Below, piece by piece: positions 17,502 through 26,684 of a stretch of 39,188 bases of DNA (position 1 is its first letter; each line of letters opens with the position of its first letter). The DNA is taken from contig JAGVUR010000094.1 in assembly GCA_019136135.1 (NCBI GenBank), positions 1 through 39,188 on the forward strand. Direction: 5' to 3'. The translations under genes were made by a program, and so were the position numbers. Below the pieces are notes generated by a model, which saw only the letters and a program-made list of their open reading frames with translations, searched no databases and was not told the origin of the DNA. The DNA is from Verrucomicrobiota bacterium. Its GTDB lineage: Bacteria > Verrucomicrobiota > Lentisphaeria > Oligosphaerales > Oligosphaeraceae.

Positions 17502-18265
17502 GATTTCGCCCCTGCATCGACCTGCACCAGGGAAAGGTCAAGCAAATCGTCGGCTCCTCGCTCGAAGACGGTGAAAACAAGTCCTTGAAAACCAACTTCG
17601 TCGCCGACCTGCCTCCCGCATACTACGCCAACATGTACCATGAGGACGGACTCGTGGGAGGACACGTCATCATGCTGGGACCTGGAAACCAAGACGCCGC
17701 ACTGGAAGCTCTGTCGCAACACCCGGGCACGCTCCAAATCGGAGGCGGAATCACGCCTGACAACGCCCAATTCTGGCTGGAAAACGGGGCGCAAAAACTC
17801 ATCGTCACATCGTTCATATTCGAAAACGGACAACTCTCCCAAGACAAACTCGACCTGCTTGCAAAATCGATTCCAAGAGACAAGCTCGTACTTGACTTGA
17901 GCTGCCGGAAACAACCGGATGGATACCACGTGGCCTGCAATCGATGGCAAACCATTTGCGATACGATCGTCGATAAAAATCTCCTTCTGTACTTGACTAA
18001 GTACTGCAACGAGTTCCTTGTCCATGCCGTCGACGTGGAAGGAAAGCAGCAAGGGGTTGACCTGAAACTGGTCCAGGACCTCGCACAGTGGTCAACAGTG
18101 TCTGTAACCTATGCGGGAGGGGCGCAATCGATGGACGATGTGCATGACATCCTCGTCCACGGGAAGGGACGAGTCGATCTGACAGTCGGCTCCGCACTTG
18201 ACATTTTCGGGGGAAGTGGAATCAAATACAAAGACCTGGTTGAATTCGATAAACGTCAACGCTAA
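17498..18265 (+). CDS. hisA: Eukaryote-type HisA (ProFAR isomerase)
   Basis: A 255-residue (beta/alpha)8-barrel protein. HisA isomerises N'-[(5'-phosphoribosyl)formimino]-5-aminoimidazole-4-carboxamide ribonucleotide, the fourth step of histidine synthesis, in the cytoplasm. The start 'MRFRPCIDLHQGKVKQIVG' carries the catalytic Asp8; 'LQIGGGI' and 'VTYAGGAQSMDDV' are the phosphate-binding strands, with 'HAVDVEGKQQGVD' between them. The end 'GRVDLTVGSALDIFGG' matches the fungal/plant HIS6 branch (TIGR02129 type) rather than the usual bacterial HisA. Overlap by ATGA with the preceding unknown gene and 18 bases to the GH106 gene place it in a three-gene unit with no other his gene. Identity is confident; why it sits next to a glycosidase is unclear. 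Confidence 0.9.
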   Translation: MRFRPCIDLHQGKVKQIVGSSLEDGENKSLKTNFVADLPPAYYANMYHEDGLVGGHVIMLGPGNQDAALEALSQHPGTLQIGGGITPDNAQFWLENGAQKLIVTSFIFENGQLSQDKLDLLAKSIPRDKLVLDLSCRKQPDGYHVACNRWQTICDTIVDKNLLLYLTKYCNEFLVHAVDVEGKQQGVDLKLVQDLAQWSTVSVTYAGGAQSMDDVHDILVHGKGRVDLTVGSALDIFGGSGIKYKDLVEFDKRQR

Positions 18266-18283
18266 AACAAAGGAGTCAGAACC

Positions 18284-21200
18284 ATGCCAAGAAAATTCGT
18301 GTCCATCATCCTACTCCTGGCCATTTTCCTCCAGGCGGACTACTTGGAGAAGGGCTTTTTGAATCCTCCGAACGAAGCGAAGCCGCAAGCCTGGTGGCAT
18401 TGGATGAACTGCAACATCACCAAGGAAGGCATCAAGGCCGACCTGGAGGCGATGGCAAAAATCGGCGTCGGCGGCATCACCATCCTGGACATTGGCGAAG
18501 GCATCCCTGAAGGCAATGTGCCAACCGCATCGCCTGAATGGTTCGACATGGTCCAGTACACCCTCGAAGTGGCGGAATCTCTGGGACTGGAAGTGAACCT
18601 GCATAACTGCCCGGGATGGTCTTCGTCGGGAGGACCATGGGTCACGAAAGAAAACGCCATGAAAAAGGTCACGTACGCATCGACCGACATCGAAGGCGGC
18701 AAGCATGTCGTCGCAAAAATTCCACGCCCACCCGTCACGATGGACTTCTACCATGAGATCGCCCTGCTCGCCTTCCCGAAACGCGAAGCGACCGCGACAC
18801 TGATTCCCGGTTTCCAGGGCAAGGCGCTCTACCCCGGCAACATCGACCTGAAACGCGGACCAAATCCACCGCCAGAAGCTCTCGTCAACCCGGATGCCAT
18901 CATCAATATCTCCAAGTACATGGATGCCGATGGCATCCTCAAGTGGGACGCACCAGTTGGAAACTGGACCATCCTTAGACTTGGATATACGCTAATCGGA
19001 AGATACAATCATCCATGCACGCGATTCGGTCGGGGACTGGAATGCGACAAAATGTCCAAGAAAGGCGTCAAGGCGGCTTGGGACGGGCAAATGGGCATCG
19101 TTGTCAAAAACGCAGGCAAGCTCTCAGGAAAGACTCTGAAAGGTTCGTTGATCGACTCCTACGAAGTCGGCCCGCAAAACTGGACGGACACATTTGCCGA
19201 GGACTTCAAGCGGTTACGCGGCTATGCCATCGCCCCATACCTTCCTGTGCTGGCGGGATACTATGTCAAGTCCCAAGACGTGTCCGAACGATTCCTCGAC
19301 GACTTCAGGCGAACGATAGCCGACCTCTACAGCGAATGCTACGCGGAATACTTCAACAAGCTCTGCAAGGAAGCAAACCTCGAATTCCTCTCGGAACCCT
19401 ACGGCGGTCCTTTTGACGACCTTCTCCAAGGACGCACGGCGGACATCCCAATGGGTGAATTCTGGGGTGTCTCAACATCGGCGGGAAATGCCGCTTTCGC
19501 AGGAAACATCGCCCAAGTCTACGGACGTAAAATCGCCGGAACGGAAAGCTTTACCGCCGCACCGGCATCCGGAAGGTGGCAATCGCACCCGGCAGCACAT
19601 AAAATCCAAGGCGACAAGGTATTCTCACATGGCGTCAATAGGTACATCTTCCACTCCTACGCGCACCAGCCCTGGACCAGAAACTCCCCAGGAATGACCA
19701 TGGGACAATGGGGCTTCCACTTCAATCGACACAATACCCTCTGGGACAACTACAGCGGATGGCTCGCCTACATCGCACGGTCGCAATTCCTCCTCCAACA
19801 GGGACGCGCTGTCTGCGACGCGCTCTACGTGGCGCAGCAAAAGGCGCCCTGCGGAGAAAACTACAGCCCGGGAATGCCGCAAGGATACAGGGCAAACTGC
19901 ATCGACGCGCGCTCCTTCATCGAATCGACCTCAGTCAAAAATGGACGAATCCATCTCCCCCACGGAATGAACTACCGCATCCTCGTGGTGACAAAAACAG
20001 AGGAAGCAACCCCGCAACTGCTCCAGAAGGTCCTGGACCTCGCAAAGGACGGAGCAACAATCCTGCTCGGACCGAAAACAAGAAATGCCTTCGGACTCGA
20101 AAACTATCCCCAATCTGACCAAGACATCCAAAAGCTCGTCAGCCAAATCTGGGGAGACATGGACGGCAAAAACATCACATCCAGAAACATCGGCAAGGGA
20201 CGGGTCTTCTTCGGAATCAATCCACAAGCCATCCTTGACAAAGACAAGGTCATCCCGGATTTCAGCTATACAACACCAGGAAAATCGTCGCCCTCAATCC
20301 TCTTCCTGCACAAGTACGATGACAAGGGGAACGACTGGTACTTCGTCTCAAACCAGCAGAAATACGCCGTCGAAGCAACCCTCAAATTCAGGATTACGGG
20401 AAAGGTCCCCGAAATCTGGTCCGCGGAATCAGGCAAGATCGCACCGGCTGCCGCCTTCAAGGCAAATGACGATTCGATTGAAGTCCCATACAACTTCAAG
20501 CAGTCGGAATCGATTTTCGTCATGTTCAGAAACAAGGCGACCGACAAGAACAAGCCGGCCGCTACAGCTTTCGAGTGGACATCGCAGCCAACCAAGAGCG
20601 AAGGGCAAGCCAATTCACTGACCATCGACAAGGCGCTCTACAAGGCCATCGACGGCGCCGGCCAAAAGGATGTAACCAAGCTCCTCCAGGACATGGTCAC
20701 AAAACAGGCGACGCTTACACTCGTCGCCAGCAATGAAGTCCTCGGCGGCGACCCTGCTTACCTGCACCTCAAGACACTTGACATCAACTACACCTACAAT
20801 GGGAAAAAATTCTTCGTCTCGATCAGCGAAAACGCCACAGTCGATCTCCCCACCGGCTCATCGACGATCCAGCCATTCCAAGTAGAACGAAAGCCCGATG
20901 GTTCCCTCAAGGTTGTCGCTTGGCAAAATGGCACCCTCAACGTGGTCTCGCCAGCGGGCAGTTCCCCCGTGGTCTTCGACAAGGTTCCCGAACCGATCCA
21001 GCTGGAAGGACCATGGAACGTTTCATTCCCCCAAGGACTTGGCGCCCCGAACTATGCGCAATTCCCGAAACTCGCTTCCTATACGGAAAGCAAGATCGAC
21101 GGAATCAAGTACTTCTCAGGCACCTCGACCTACATGATCGAGTTCGATTTCCCAGCCGATCAACTCGGCAAGCCTGTGATGTTGGACCTTGGTCGTGTCC

Positions 21201-21544
21201 AGGTGATGGCACGGGTAAACCTCAACGGCGAAGATTGCGGCCTCCTCTGGCTCCCGCCATATAGCACCATCGTCACCGATAAGCTCAAGGCCGGCAAAAA
21301 CGAACTCAAGATCCAAGTCACCAACCGATGGGTCAACAGGATCATCGGCGATGATTTCCTCCCTCAGGACGCCGATTGGAACGGAGTCAGGCTCGCCAAC
21401 TGGCCGCAGTGGTTCCTGGACGAAAAACCAAGCCCGACCGGCAGAATCGCATTCACGACCTGGAAGCATTGGTCCAAGAACGATTCCCTATTGGAAGCGG
21501 GACTGATCGGACCGGTACTTGTCAGGATTGGACAAGCTAAATAA
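18284..21544 (+). CDS. GH106-like alpha-L-rhamnosidase, secreted
   Basis: A 1086-residue protein with a signal peptide ('MPRKFVSIILLLAIFLQA'). The beginning of the mature chain, 'NPPNEAKPQAWWHWMN' and 'GVGGITILDIGEGIP', followed by 'LHNCPGWSSSGGPWV', is the hallmark of GH106 (PF17132), whose characterised members remove terminal alpha-L-rhamnose from pectic side chains by inversion. The barrel continues with 'GSLIDSYEVGPQNWTDTF' and 'FLSEPYGGPFDD', which supply acidic residues. The last ~250 residues form galactose-binding-like sandwiches ('NLNGEDCGLLWLPPY'), as in family members. AAGGAG lies 9 bases before the ATG. It ends the hisA operon, and a strong terminator follows. Fits use of rhamnogalacturonan together with the YetA-like enzyme at the left edge (inference). 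Confidence 0.88.
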   Translation: MPRKFVSIILLLAIFLQADYLEKGFLNPPNEAKPQAWWHWMNCNITKEGIKADLEAMAKIGVGGITILDIGEGIPEGNVPTASPEWFDMVQYTLEVAESLGLEVNLHNCPGWSSSGGPWVTKENAMKKVTYASTDIEGGKHVVAKIPRPPVTMDFYHEIALLAFPKREATATLIPGFQGKALYPGNIDLKRGPNPPPEALVNPDAIINISKYMDADGILKWDAPVGNWTILRLGYTLIGRYNHPCTRFGRGLECDKMSKKGVKAAWDGQMGIVVKNAGKLSGKTLKGSLIDSYEVGPQNWTDTFAEDFKRLRGYAIAPYLPVLAGYYVKSQDVSERFLDDFRRTIADLYSECYAEYFNKLCKEANLEFLSEPYGGPFDDLLQGRTADIPMGEFWGVSTSAGNAAFAGNIAQVYGRKIAGTESFTAAPASGRWQSHPAAHKIQGDKVFSHGVNRYIFHSYAHQPWTRNSPGMTMGQWGFHFNRHNTLWDNYSGWLAYIARSQFLLQQGRAVCDALYVAQQKAPCGENYSPGMPQGYRANCIDARSFIESTSVKNGRIHLPHGMNYRILVVTKTEEATPQLLQKVLDLAKDGATILLGPKTRNAFGLENYPQSDQDIQKLVSQIWGDMDGKNITSRNIGKGRVFFGINPQAILDKDKVIPDFSYTTPGKSSPSILFLHKYDDKGNDWYFVSNQQKYAVEATLKFRITGKVPEIWSAESGKIAPAAAFKANDDSIEVPYNFKQSESIFVMFRNKATDKNKPAATAFEWTSQPTKSEGQANSLTIDKALYKAIDGAGQKDVTKLLQDMVTKQATLTLVASNEVLGGDPAYLHLKTLDINYTYNGKKFFVSISENATVDLPTGSSTIQPFQVERKPDGSLKVVAWQNGTLNVVSPAGSSPVVFDKVPEPIQLEGPWNVSFPQGLGAPNYAQFPKLASYTESKIDGIKYFSGTSTYMIEFDFPADQLGKPVMLDLGRVQVMARVNLNGEDCGLLWLPPYSTIVTDKLKAGKNELKIQVTNRWVNRIIGDDFLPQDADWNGVRLANWPQWFLDEKPSPTGRIAFTTWKHWSKNDSLLEAGLIGPVLVRIGQAK

Positions 21545-21566
21545 CTCAAATAAAACTTGAGCATCT

Positions 21567-21607
21567 AGGCGCTGCGAACACACCAAACGATCGCGGCGCC
21601 TTTCTTT
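21567..21607 (+). terminator. Rho-independent terminator after the GH106 gene
   Basis: The arm at 21567-21577 pairs with 21591-21601 over 11 positions, one of them a G-T wobble, around a 13-base loop. A T-rich tail 'TTTCTTTTAT' follows at once. It sits 22 bases beyond the GH106 stop. Confidence 0.82.
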
Positions 21608-21642
21608 TATACTCCAACCCGCAGACTAGGAACGCCCCAGTT

Positions 21643-21660
21643 TCGCCGCTTGAGCGGCGA
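21643..21660. repeat. Perfect 18-base palindrome
   Basis: Two 8-base arms (TCGCCGCT and AGCGGCGA) flank a TG spacer just left of the tandem arrays. It has no T-tract on either side, so it is not a plain terminator; it may be a protein-binding site or a repeat-element end. Confidence 0.6.
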
Positions 21661-21675
21661 CAACCCATGAGTACG

Positions 21676-21780
21676 AGCACCCTGGGTGCCCCAAACACCA
21701 CCCCCGGTGCCTCCCAGACCACCCAAGGTGCCCTCCAACCACCCCGGGTGCCCCAAACACCACCCCGGGTGCCCAAGCAC
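21676..21780. repeat. Tandem array of five degenerate 20-21 base units
   Basis: The unit centre GGTGCC recurs at 21685, 21706, 21727, 21747 and 21768, within a unit close to 'CACCCCGGGTGCCCCAAA'. Units differ at a few positions. The first unit shares 'GTACGAGCACCC' and 'GGGTGCCC' with the palindrome at 34770-34800. Confidence 0.8.
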
Positions 21781-21786
21781 CACCCT

Positions 21787-21984
21787 GTCCGACTTGTCCG
21801 ACTTGTCCGACTTGTCCGACTTGTCCGACTTGTCCGACTTGTCCGACTTGTCCGACTTGTCCGACTTGTCCGACTTGTCCGACTTGTCCGACGTCCGACC
21901 CCGTCCGACCCCGTCCGACCCGTCCGACCCGTCCGACCCCGTCCGACCCGTCCGACCCGTCCGACCTGTCCGACCTGTCCCATG
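21787..21984. repeat. GTCCGAC minisatellite (9-base units, then 7-10 base variants)
   Basis: Twelve GTCCGAC cores stand exactly 9 bases apart from 21787 to 21886, linked by TT. They are followed by about nine more cores at 7-10 base spacing with C-rich linkers. Because the main period is a multiple of three, frames stay open on both strands and give spurious repeat peptides (Val-Arg-Leu, Ser-Asp-Leu, Ser-Asp-Lys). Copy number may vary by slippage. Confidence 0.92.
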
Positions 21985-22125
21985 TCCCAAACCCATAGGT
22001 CACATTCGTCCCATTTGTCCCATGGGGTCCAGTCCCAGTCCCACACTCCAGGACGAAATTCCGATTCCGTGCATTATATTGCCTCAATGAGATTTTTTGC
22101 TCAAGTGTCACACCCAGGAGTCCCC

Positions 22126-25100
22126 ATGAAAAAGCTTTTCACACTTTTCGTCCTCGTATCCTTTGCCTCGATCCTAGCCCAAACACCAGAATGGTCCTTT
22201 GACAAGGCCGAGCGCTTATCGTCCCTCACCCGAGAACAAGTCTGCATCAACGGACTATGGCAATTCCGTTCGGAACCCTCGCTCAAGCCCAACGAAAAAA
22301 CCAAGATCTTCTACCAGGACGACATCGAGGAAAATACCATCAAAAACTGGATCATCACCAATGTGCCAGGAATCGAATTCATACCAAGTGCCGACACATC
22401 AAAGAAAACGACTGGTGATGCATCCCTCAAACTCGACTTCAGCGTCACGCCAGCAACCAACCTCTACCACTGCCTGTACTACATCGACAACCTGCCGACA
22501 GGACAAAAACTCACCCTGGAAATCGACGCGATGGCGGATTTCTCAGGACCTCCCCTGTACATCGAAATTCAAGATGCGGAAGGTTTCCACATTTACTGCG
22601 TAACAGGCACATCAATCCAAAACAAAAAGGGCTGGCACAAGGTCGCTTGCGACTTCACCCTCCCCGACCAAACAAAACGCATCAAGATCCTGCTTCCAAG
22701 AAGCCAGGCTGGCGGCTGCAAGGGAACCCTTTGGTTTGACAACCTAAAAGTCCTGCAAAGGTCGATTTTGCCCACCGAAGGATGCAACCCGCCACAAGAC
22801 AACAACTGGGGCACGGCGCCCGTTCCGGGAACATGGTTTGACAGAGTGATGACCAACTGGAACAGCAATGATCCCAGCAAAGACAACCCGACCGAACTCA
22901 AATATGGATGGTACCGGAGAACCATAGAATTCCCGCAGTATTGGAGCGGAAGGACGATCACGCTTCATGCCAATCGACTCGCCACAAACGCAGTCGTTTT
23001 CTGCAACGGCAACCGGGCAGGCTCACTATCCTATCTGGAAGACCAGGTTGATCTCTCGAAGCACATCCAAGCGGGCAAGTCAAACACCCTGGAGATTCTT
23101 GTCGAATCGATGGATCGCTGGGAAGTCCTGCCTGGCTTCTTGTCGCGCCCAAGGGCGACCTGGCAACTGCTCCCTTCAGCGGCCGGCATCGCGGGCGATG
23201 TCTTCCTGATCTCCCAGGCCCCAGCCCAGGCGACACTCCAAAAGCCTCAAATCATCACCAAAGTACAAGGTGAAAAGACGTTGCGGATTATCGCAGATAT
23301 CACTGGTAATGCACAAGGACTCAACTGGAAAGCCAATGTCAAGCATAACGGAAACATCGTTAAAACATTCGAGGGAAAGTTGGAGACCAACAAGCTCGAC
23401 GCAACGGTCAAGTGGGACGATCCACCACTCTGGGACATCGACGATCCCAACCTCCTGACACTGACGATCGAACTGATCAAGGACAATGCTGTCATTGACC
23501 AGACACTCCCGGAAACCTTCGGATTCAGGGAATTCCAAATCAGAGGCAAGTACTTCTACCTCAATGACATCAAACTCAACCTGAACCCATGTGCAATTTG
23601 GACAAGATCCGGAAACTGGGATACAAAGGCAGCGATGAAGCATTGGCTCAACAACGCAAAAAGAGCAGGATACAACTACGTTTACATGGAAGACGACTTC
23701 AGGCCGGGAAGCTTCGACGCATCACACTCGTTCCTGGATATCTGCGACCAAATCGGAATGCTCGCGGCTATCACCCCAATCAGCATAGGAAGCGGGACTG
23801 CGAAACTCCTCGAAGTACCAGAAAAGCGAAAGCTCTGGGAAGACAACACGGAAATAGTCGTCAAAACGTTCAGGAACCACCCGTCGCTCGCCATGTGGCG
23901 AATGAACATGAACCTATATTGCTACCCCCAAGACCAGAATCCAAACTTCCTGGACGGGAAGCTCGACTTCTTGCCAGGCTCCAAGGGCGAAATGCTCGAA
24001 AAAGCCGCACTGCAAACAAATGAGTTCGTCACGAAATTCGACCCGACAAGACCCAACTACAACCACGCCAGCGGCAAAATCGGACAAGTCTATACGCTTA
24101 ACAACTACCTCGGCTTCCCAGAACATCAAGATATCAGAGAATGGCTCAGGCAGTGGGCGACAAACGCAGACAAGCCACTATGCATGGTCGAACAGGCGAC
24201 GCCATACCCAGGCGACTTCCAAATGAGAGACCCAACCTCATGGTGGAAAAACGAACCGCTGATGACCGAATACGGAGCCATAACCCTCGGCGAACAAGCC
24301 TACGAGCTCGAGGAATACGACTACGTCGACTACATCCAATCCTGCTGGGCAGGCACACACTGGAACTCATCCTACGGATATTTTACTTTCAACTACCCGC
24401 CAATCCTGGACGAATGTGTCGTCAAAACCTACACCGCCACCTTCCCGGCATGGCGCACATGGGGCATCTCAGGAGGAGTCAACACCTGGGAAAATGCCTG
24501 GAGGCGGCTGATCAAGAACTACCCAAACAGCCCACATCGATACGCACCACAATCACCGGTCATCCCAGTCGATTGGTCAACCTCCCAAAAACCAGGACGG
24601 CTCACCACCACATGGAGATACGACAGTGGCGGCGGTGGCGAAATCCGTTCCTTCTACGACCGGGGAACGCCAGATGAAATGGACTACTTCCAACCAACCA
24701 AGAGATCCTATACCTTCAAAAGGCTCCTGGCAAAGAACTTCGCCTACATTGCAGGTCCTAACGACCTCTGGTTCACCCAAGACCATCACTTCTACGCCGA
24801 TGAAACAATCGCCAAAAGCATCGTCCTCATCAACGACCTGCGCAAGCCGCAAACCTTCAAAGTCAACTGGAAGGCATCGATCGCAGGTGCCGACATCGCC
24901 TCAGGCAATGACGAGGCAACCGTACAACCCGCAGAAACACACCACATCCAATTCCAATTCAAAGCACCCGACGTGGTCTCGCAAACCGACCTCGAGATTA
25001 CCGCAACCGTCATCACGGCAGACAACGAAAACATCCCTGTTGCGCCATTCAAGATCAGGGTCTATCCCAAAGTCGCGCCACAATCCCCACCACGCCAAAT

Positions 25101-26439
25101 GAATAACTGCGTGCTCCTGGACAATACTGGAAAAACACAAGACGCATTCCGCAAACTCGGCTTCAACGTCCAAACGCTCAACCCAGACCAACAACTCCCG
25201 GATAATATTACAACAGTCTTCGTCGCAGAACTGCTGCTCGATGACGCAGTCGGGAAAAAAGCGTTCGCCGATATCGCCAAAAAGGTCAACGACGGACTCA
25301 ATATCGTTATCCTCGCGCAATCCGACAAGGCGCTTGCCTCAACCTTCGGATTCAGGGCCTTTACTCCTGGAGTCAGATTCGTTTACCCAAGAGCCTCAAC
25401 TAAAAAAATCGTGATGGCAGGACTCGACAATACGGATCTGGAAAACTGGCGAGGTCAAACAACCTTCGGGGAAATTCCGCCTCCGCCGGAATCGCTCGAA
25501 GTCAGCCAACGGGAAAAACGTGTCTGGAGATGCTCGACATACGGAGTCGTTGCATCAACGATCATCGAAAAGCCACACAAGATCCCAATCAACAACCTGG
25601 CAGACACAGGATTCGACCTCAGGTACTCGACATGCTTTGAAATCCGACAAAACAACGGTTCGATCTTGTTCTGCCAATTCGACCTGGTCGATCGAATCGG
25701 TTCCGAACCAGTCGCCGATACGATCCTCGAAAGACTGATCATCCAGGCACAAACCTCGACTCTCCCACGGCCACCATTGGTTGCGACCCACGCTGGTGGC
25801 GCAGCGATCTTCAAGGACTTGCCTGCGGCAAACGAACCTCCCAGTTCCCCCGACCAGATTCTCGTTCTCTCCCGGGGCTGCCTCCCATGGCTTGCCAAGC
25901 ACAAGGACCAACTGGAGACAAAGATGAAGCAACCGACCAATTGCAAGATTTTCGCGGTCGGGCTCACCTTGGAGGAAGCGGAACTTCTCGCCCAATGCTC
26001 CTCGATTCCATTCACTGTCGCCACCGCCACCAACTGGCTCAATCCCTTTCCTGACGACCTCCTTGCCAGGCTCGTCTTCACTGGGTTGTCTTCGGCGGAC
26101 TTCAGATGGCGACGCAAAACTCAAACCACCGTCATCACGTCGGCATCAGCGCGCTTGCAACGACTCCCCTCAGGCGTTGCCGCCGTATCCCATTCTTTCG
26201 CCTGGTTCTCTGCCCTCCCGGAGGATTTCGATCCCAAGACCAGACCCGACCTCATCTTCACCCAAGTCAAGACCGAGCGTACAATCCGCACGATGCTTTT
26301 GAACCTGGGAGCCACATTCCCCAACCAGACCAACCTCGCGACAGCACTCCAAAACCCGGAAAAACCAATCCTCGAAACGCAAATCTACTCAGATACAAGA
26401 AAGCTTCGGGACGACCCATACGCCGACATGAGGTGGTAA
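22126..26439 (+). CDS. Giant secreted GH2-like glycoside hydrolase
   Basis: A 1437-residue protein from ATG 22126, which has CAGGAG upstream and opens a clean signal peptide ('MKKLFTLFVLVSFASILAQT'); the frame is open through the repeat array upstream, but that part is rejected. Order: GH2-type start 'INGLWQF' (41-47), an inserted carbohydrate-binding-like jelly roll (about 63-210, ending 'GTLWFDNLKVL'), the GH2 sugar-binding domain resuming at 'TAPVPGTWFD' (230-365), an Ig-like domain (about 370-470, ending 'FGFREFQIRGKYFYLN'), a TIM barrel (about 470-800) and long C-terminal beta and Rossmann-like regions. A candidate nucleophile is Glu715 in 'PLMTEYG' (or Glu689). After 'NHPSLAMW', where GH2 enzymes have Asn-Glu, this protein has 'RMNMN', so the usual acid/base Glu is not there. 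Substrate unknown. Confidence 0.8.
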   Translation: MKKLFTLFVLVSFASILAQTPEWSFDKAERLSSLTREQVCINGLWQFRSEPSLKPNEKTKIFYQDDIEENTIKNWIITNVPGIEFIPSADTSKKTTGDASLKLDFSVTPATNLYHCLYYIDNLPTGQKLTLEIDAMADFSGPPLYIEIQDAEGFHIYCVTGTSIQNKKGWHKVACDFTLPDQTKRIKILLPRSQAGGCKGTLWFDNLKVLQRSILPTEGCNPPQDNNWGTAPVPGTWFDRVMTNWNSNDPSKDNPTELKYGWYRRTIEFPQYWSGRTITLHANRLATNAVVFCNGNRAGSLSYLEDQVDLSKHIQAGKSNTLEILVESMDRWEVLPGFLSRPRATWQLLPSAAGIAGDVFLISQAPAQATLQKPQIITKVQGEKTLRIIADITGNAQGLNWKANVKHNGNIVKTFEGKLETNKLDATVKWDDPPLWDIDDPNLLTLTIELIKDNAVIDQTLPETFGFREFQIRGKYFYLNDIKLNLNPCAIWTRSGNWDTKAAMKHWLNNAKRAGYNYVYMEDDFRPGSFDASHSFLDICDQIGMLAAITPISIGSGTAKLLEVPEKRKLWEDNTEIVVKTFRNHPSLAMWRMNMNLYCYPQDQNPNFLDGKLDFLPGSKGEMLEKAALQTNEFVTKFDPTRPNYNHASGKIGQVYTLNNYLGFPEHQDIREWLRQWATNADKPLCMVEQATPYPGDFQMRDPTSWWKNEPLMTEYGAITLGEQAYELEEYDYVDYIQSCWAGTHWNSSYGYFTFNYPPILDECVVKTYTATFPAWRTWGISGGVNTWENAWRRLIKNYPNSPHRYAPQSPVIPVDWSTSQKPGRLTTTWRYDSGGGGEIRSFYDRGTPDEMDYFQPTKRSYTFKRLLAKNFAYIAGPNDLWFTQDHHFYADETIAKSIVLINDLRKPQTFKVNWKASIAGADIASGNDEATVQPAETHHIQFQFKAPDVVSQTDLEITATVITADNENIPVAPFKIRVYPKVAPQSPPRQMNNCVLLDNTGKTQDAFRKLGFNVQTLNPDQQLPDNITTVFVAELLLDDAVGKKAFADIAKKVNDGLNIVILAQSDKALASTFGFRAFTPGVRFVYPRASTKKIVMAGLDNTDLENWRGQTTFGEIPPPPESLEVSQREKRVWRCSTYGVVASTIIEKPHKIPINNLADTGFDLRYSTCFEIRQNNGSILFCQFDLVDRIGSEPVADTILERLIIQAQTSTLPRPPLVATHAGGAAIFKDLPAANEPPSSPDQILVLSRGCLPWLAKHKDQLETKMKQPTNCKIFAVGLTLEEAELLAQCSSIPFTVATATNWLNPFPDDLLARLVFTGLSSADFRWRRKTQTTVITSASARLQRLPSGVAAVSHSFAWFSALPEDFDPKTRPDLIFTQVKTERTIRTMLLNLGATFPNQTNLATALQNPEKPILETQIYSDTRKLRDDPYADMRW

Positions 26440-26514
26440 GGAGCCGGATTTTTTCTCCGTTGTCTTGAAAATCCGGAAATCGTATCCATATTATGACTTT
26501 TACCGAAACATCTC

Positions 26515-26603
26515 GGAGAGATGGCTGAGCGGTCTAAGGCAGCGGTCTTGAAAACCGCCGTAGGTTCCACCTACCGTGGGTTCGAATCCCACTCTCTCCG
26601 CCA
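26515..26603 (+). tRNA. tRNA-Ser (anticodon UGA)
   Basis: The acceptor arms GGAGAGA (26515-26521) and TCTCTCC (26593-26599) pair fully, the discriminator is G and CCA is encoded. The anticodon stem GCGGT/ACCGC encloses CTTGAAA, with anticodon TGA at 26549-26551. A long variable arm (GTAGGTTCCACCTAC) marks a class II tRNA, and 'GGTTCGAATCC' forms the T-loop. It reads UCA and other UCN codons. Confidence 0.97.
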
Positions 26604-26612
26604 TTTTACACT

Positions 26613-26654
26613 AAAAACAGGGAAACGATGCCAAGATGCCGTTTCCCTGTTTTT
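26613..26654. terminator. Strong bidirectional terminator after tRNA-Ser
   Basis: A 10-base core stem (CAGGGAAACG with CGTTTCCCTG) is extended by an A-tract on the left and a T-tract on the right, around a 12-base loop. The T-run serves the rightward tRNA transcript, and the A-run gives a T-run for the leftward unit that ends at 26994. Confidence 0.88.
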
Positions 26655-26684
26655 TTGCTGATTTCGGTTTGAATTCGAATTTGG

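Noticed and set aside
21787..21984. CRISPR array
   Set aside because: Units are 9 bases with no unique spacers, and no cas gene is near.
21546..22111. Leftward frames with Gln-Val-Gly or Ser-Asp-Lys repeats
   Set aside because: They exist only because the 9-base array is open in all frames; outside it there is no protein-like sequence or start signal.
21667..22125. In-frame extension of the GH2-like protein through the repeat arrays
   Set aside because: It translates the GTCCGAC array as Val-Arg-Leu repeats. The ATG at 22126 has a good ribosome site and a clean signal peptide, so the upstream part is an artefact of a period divisible by three.
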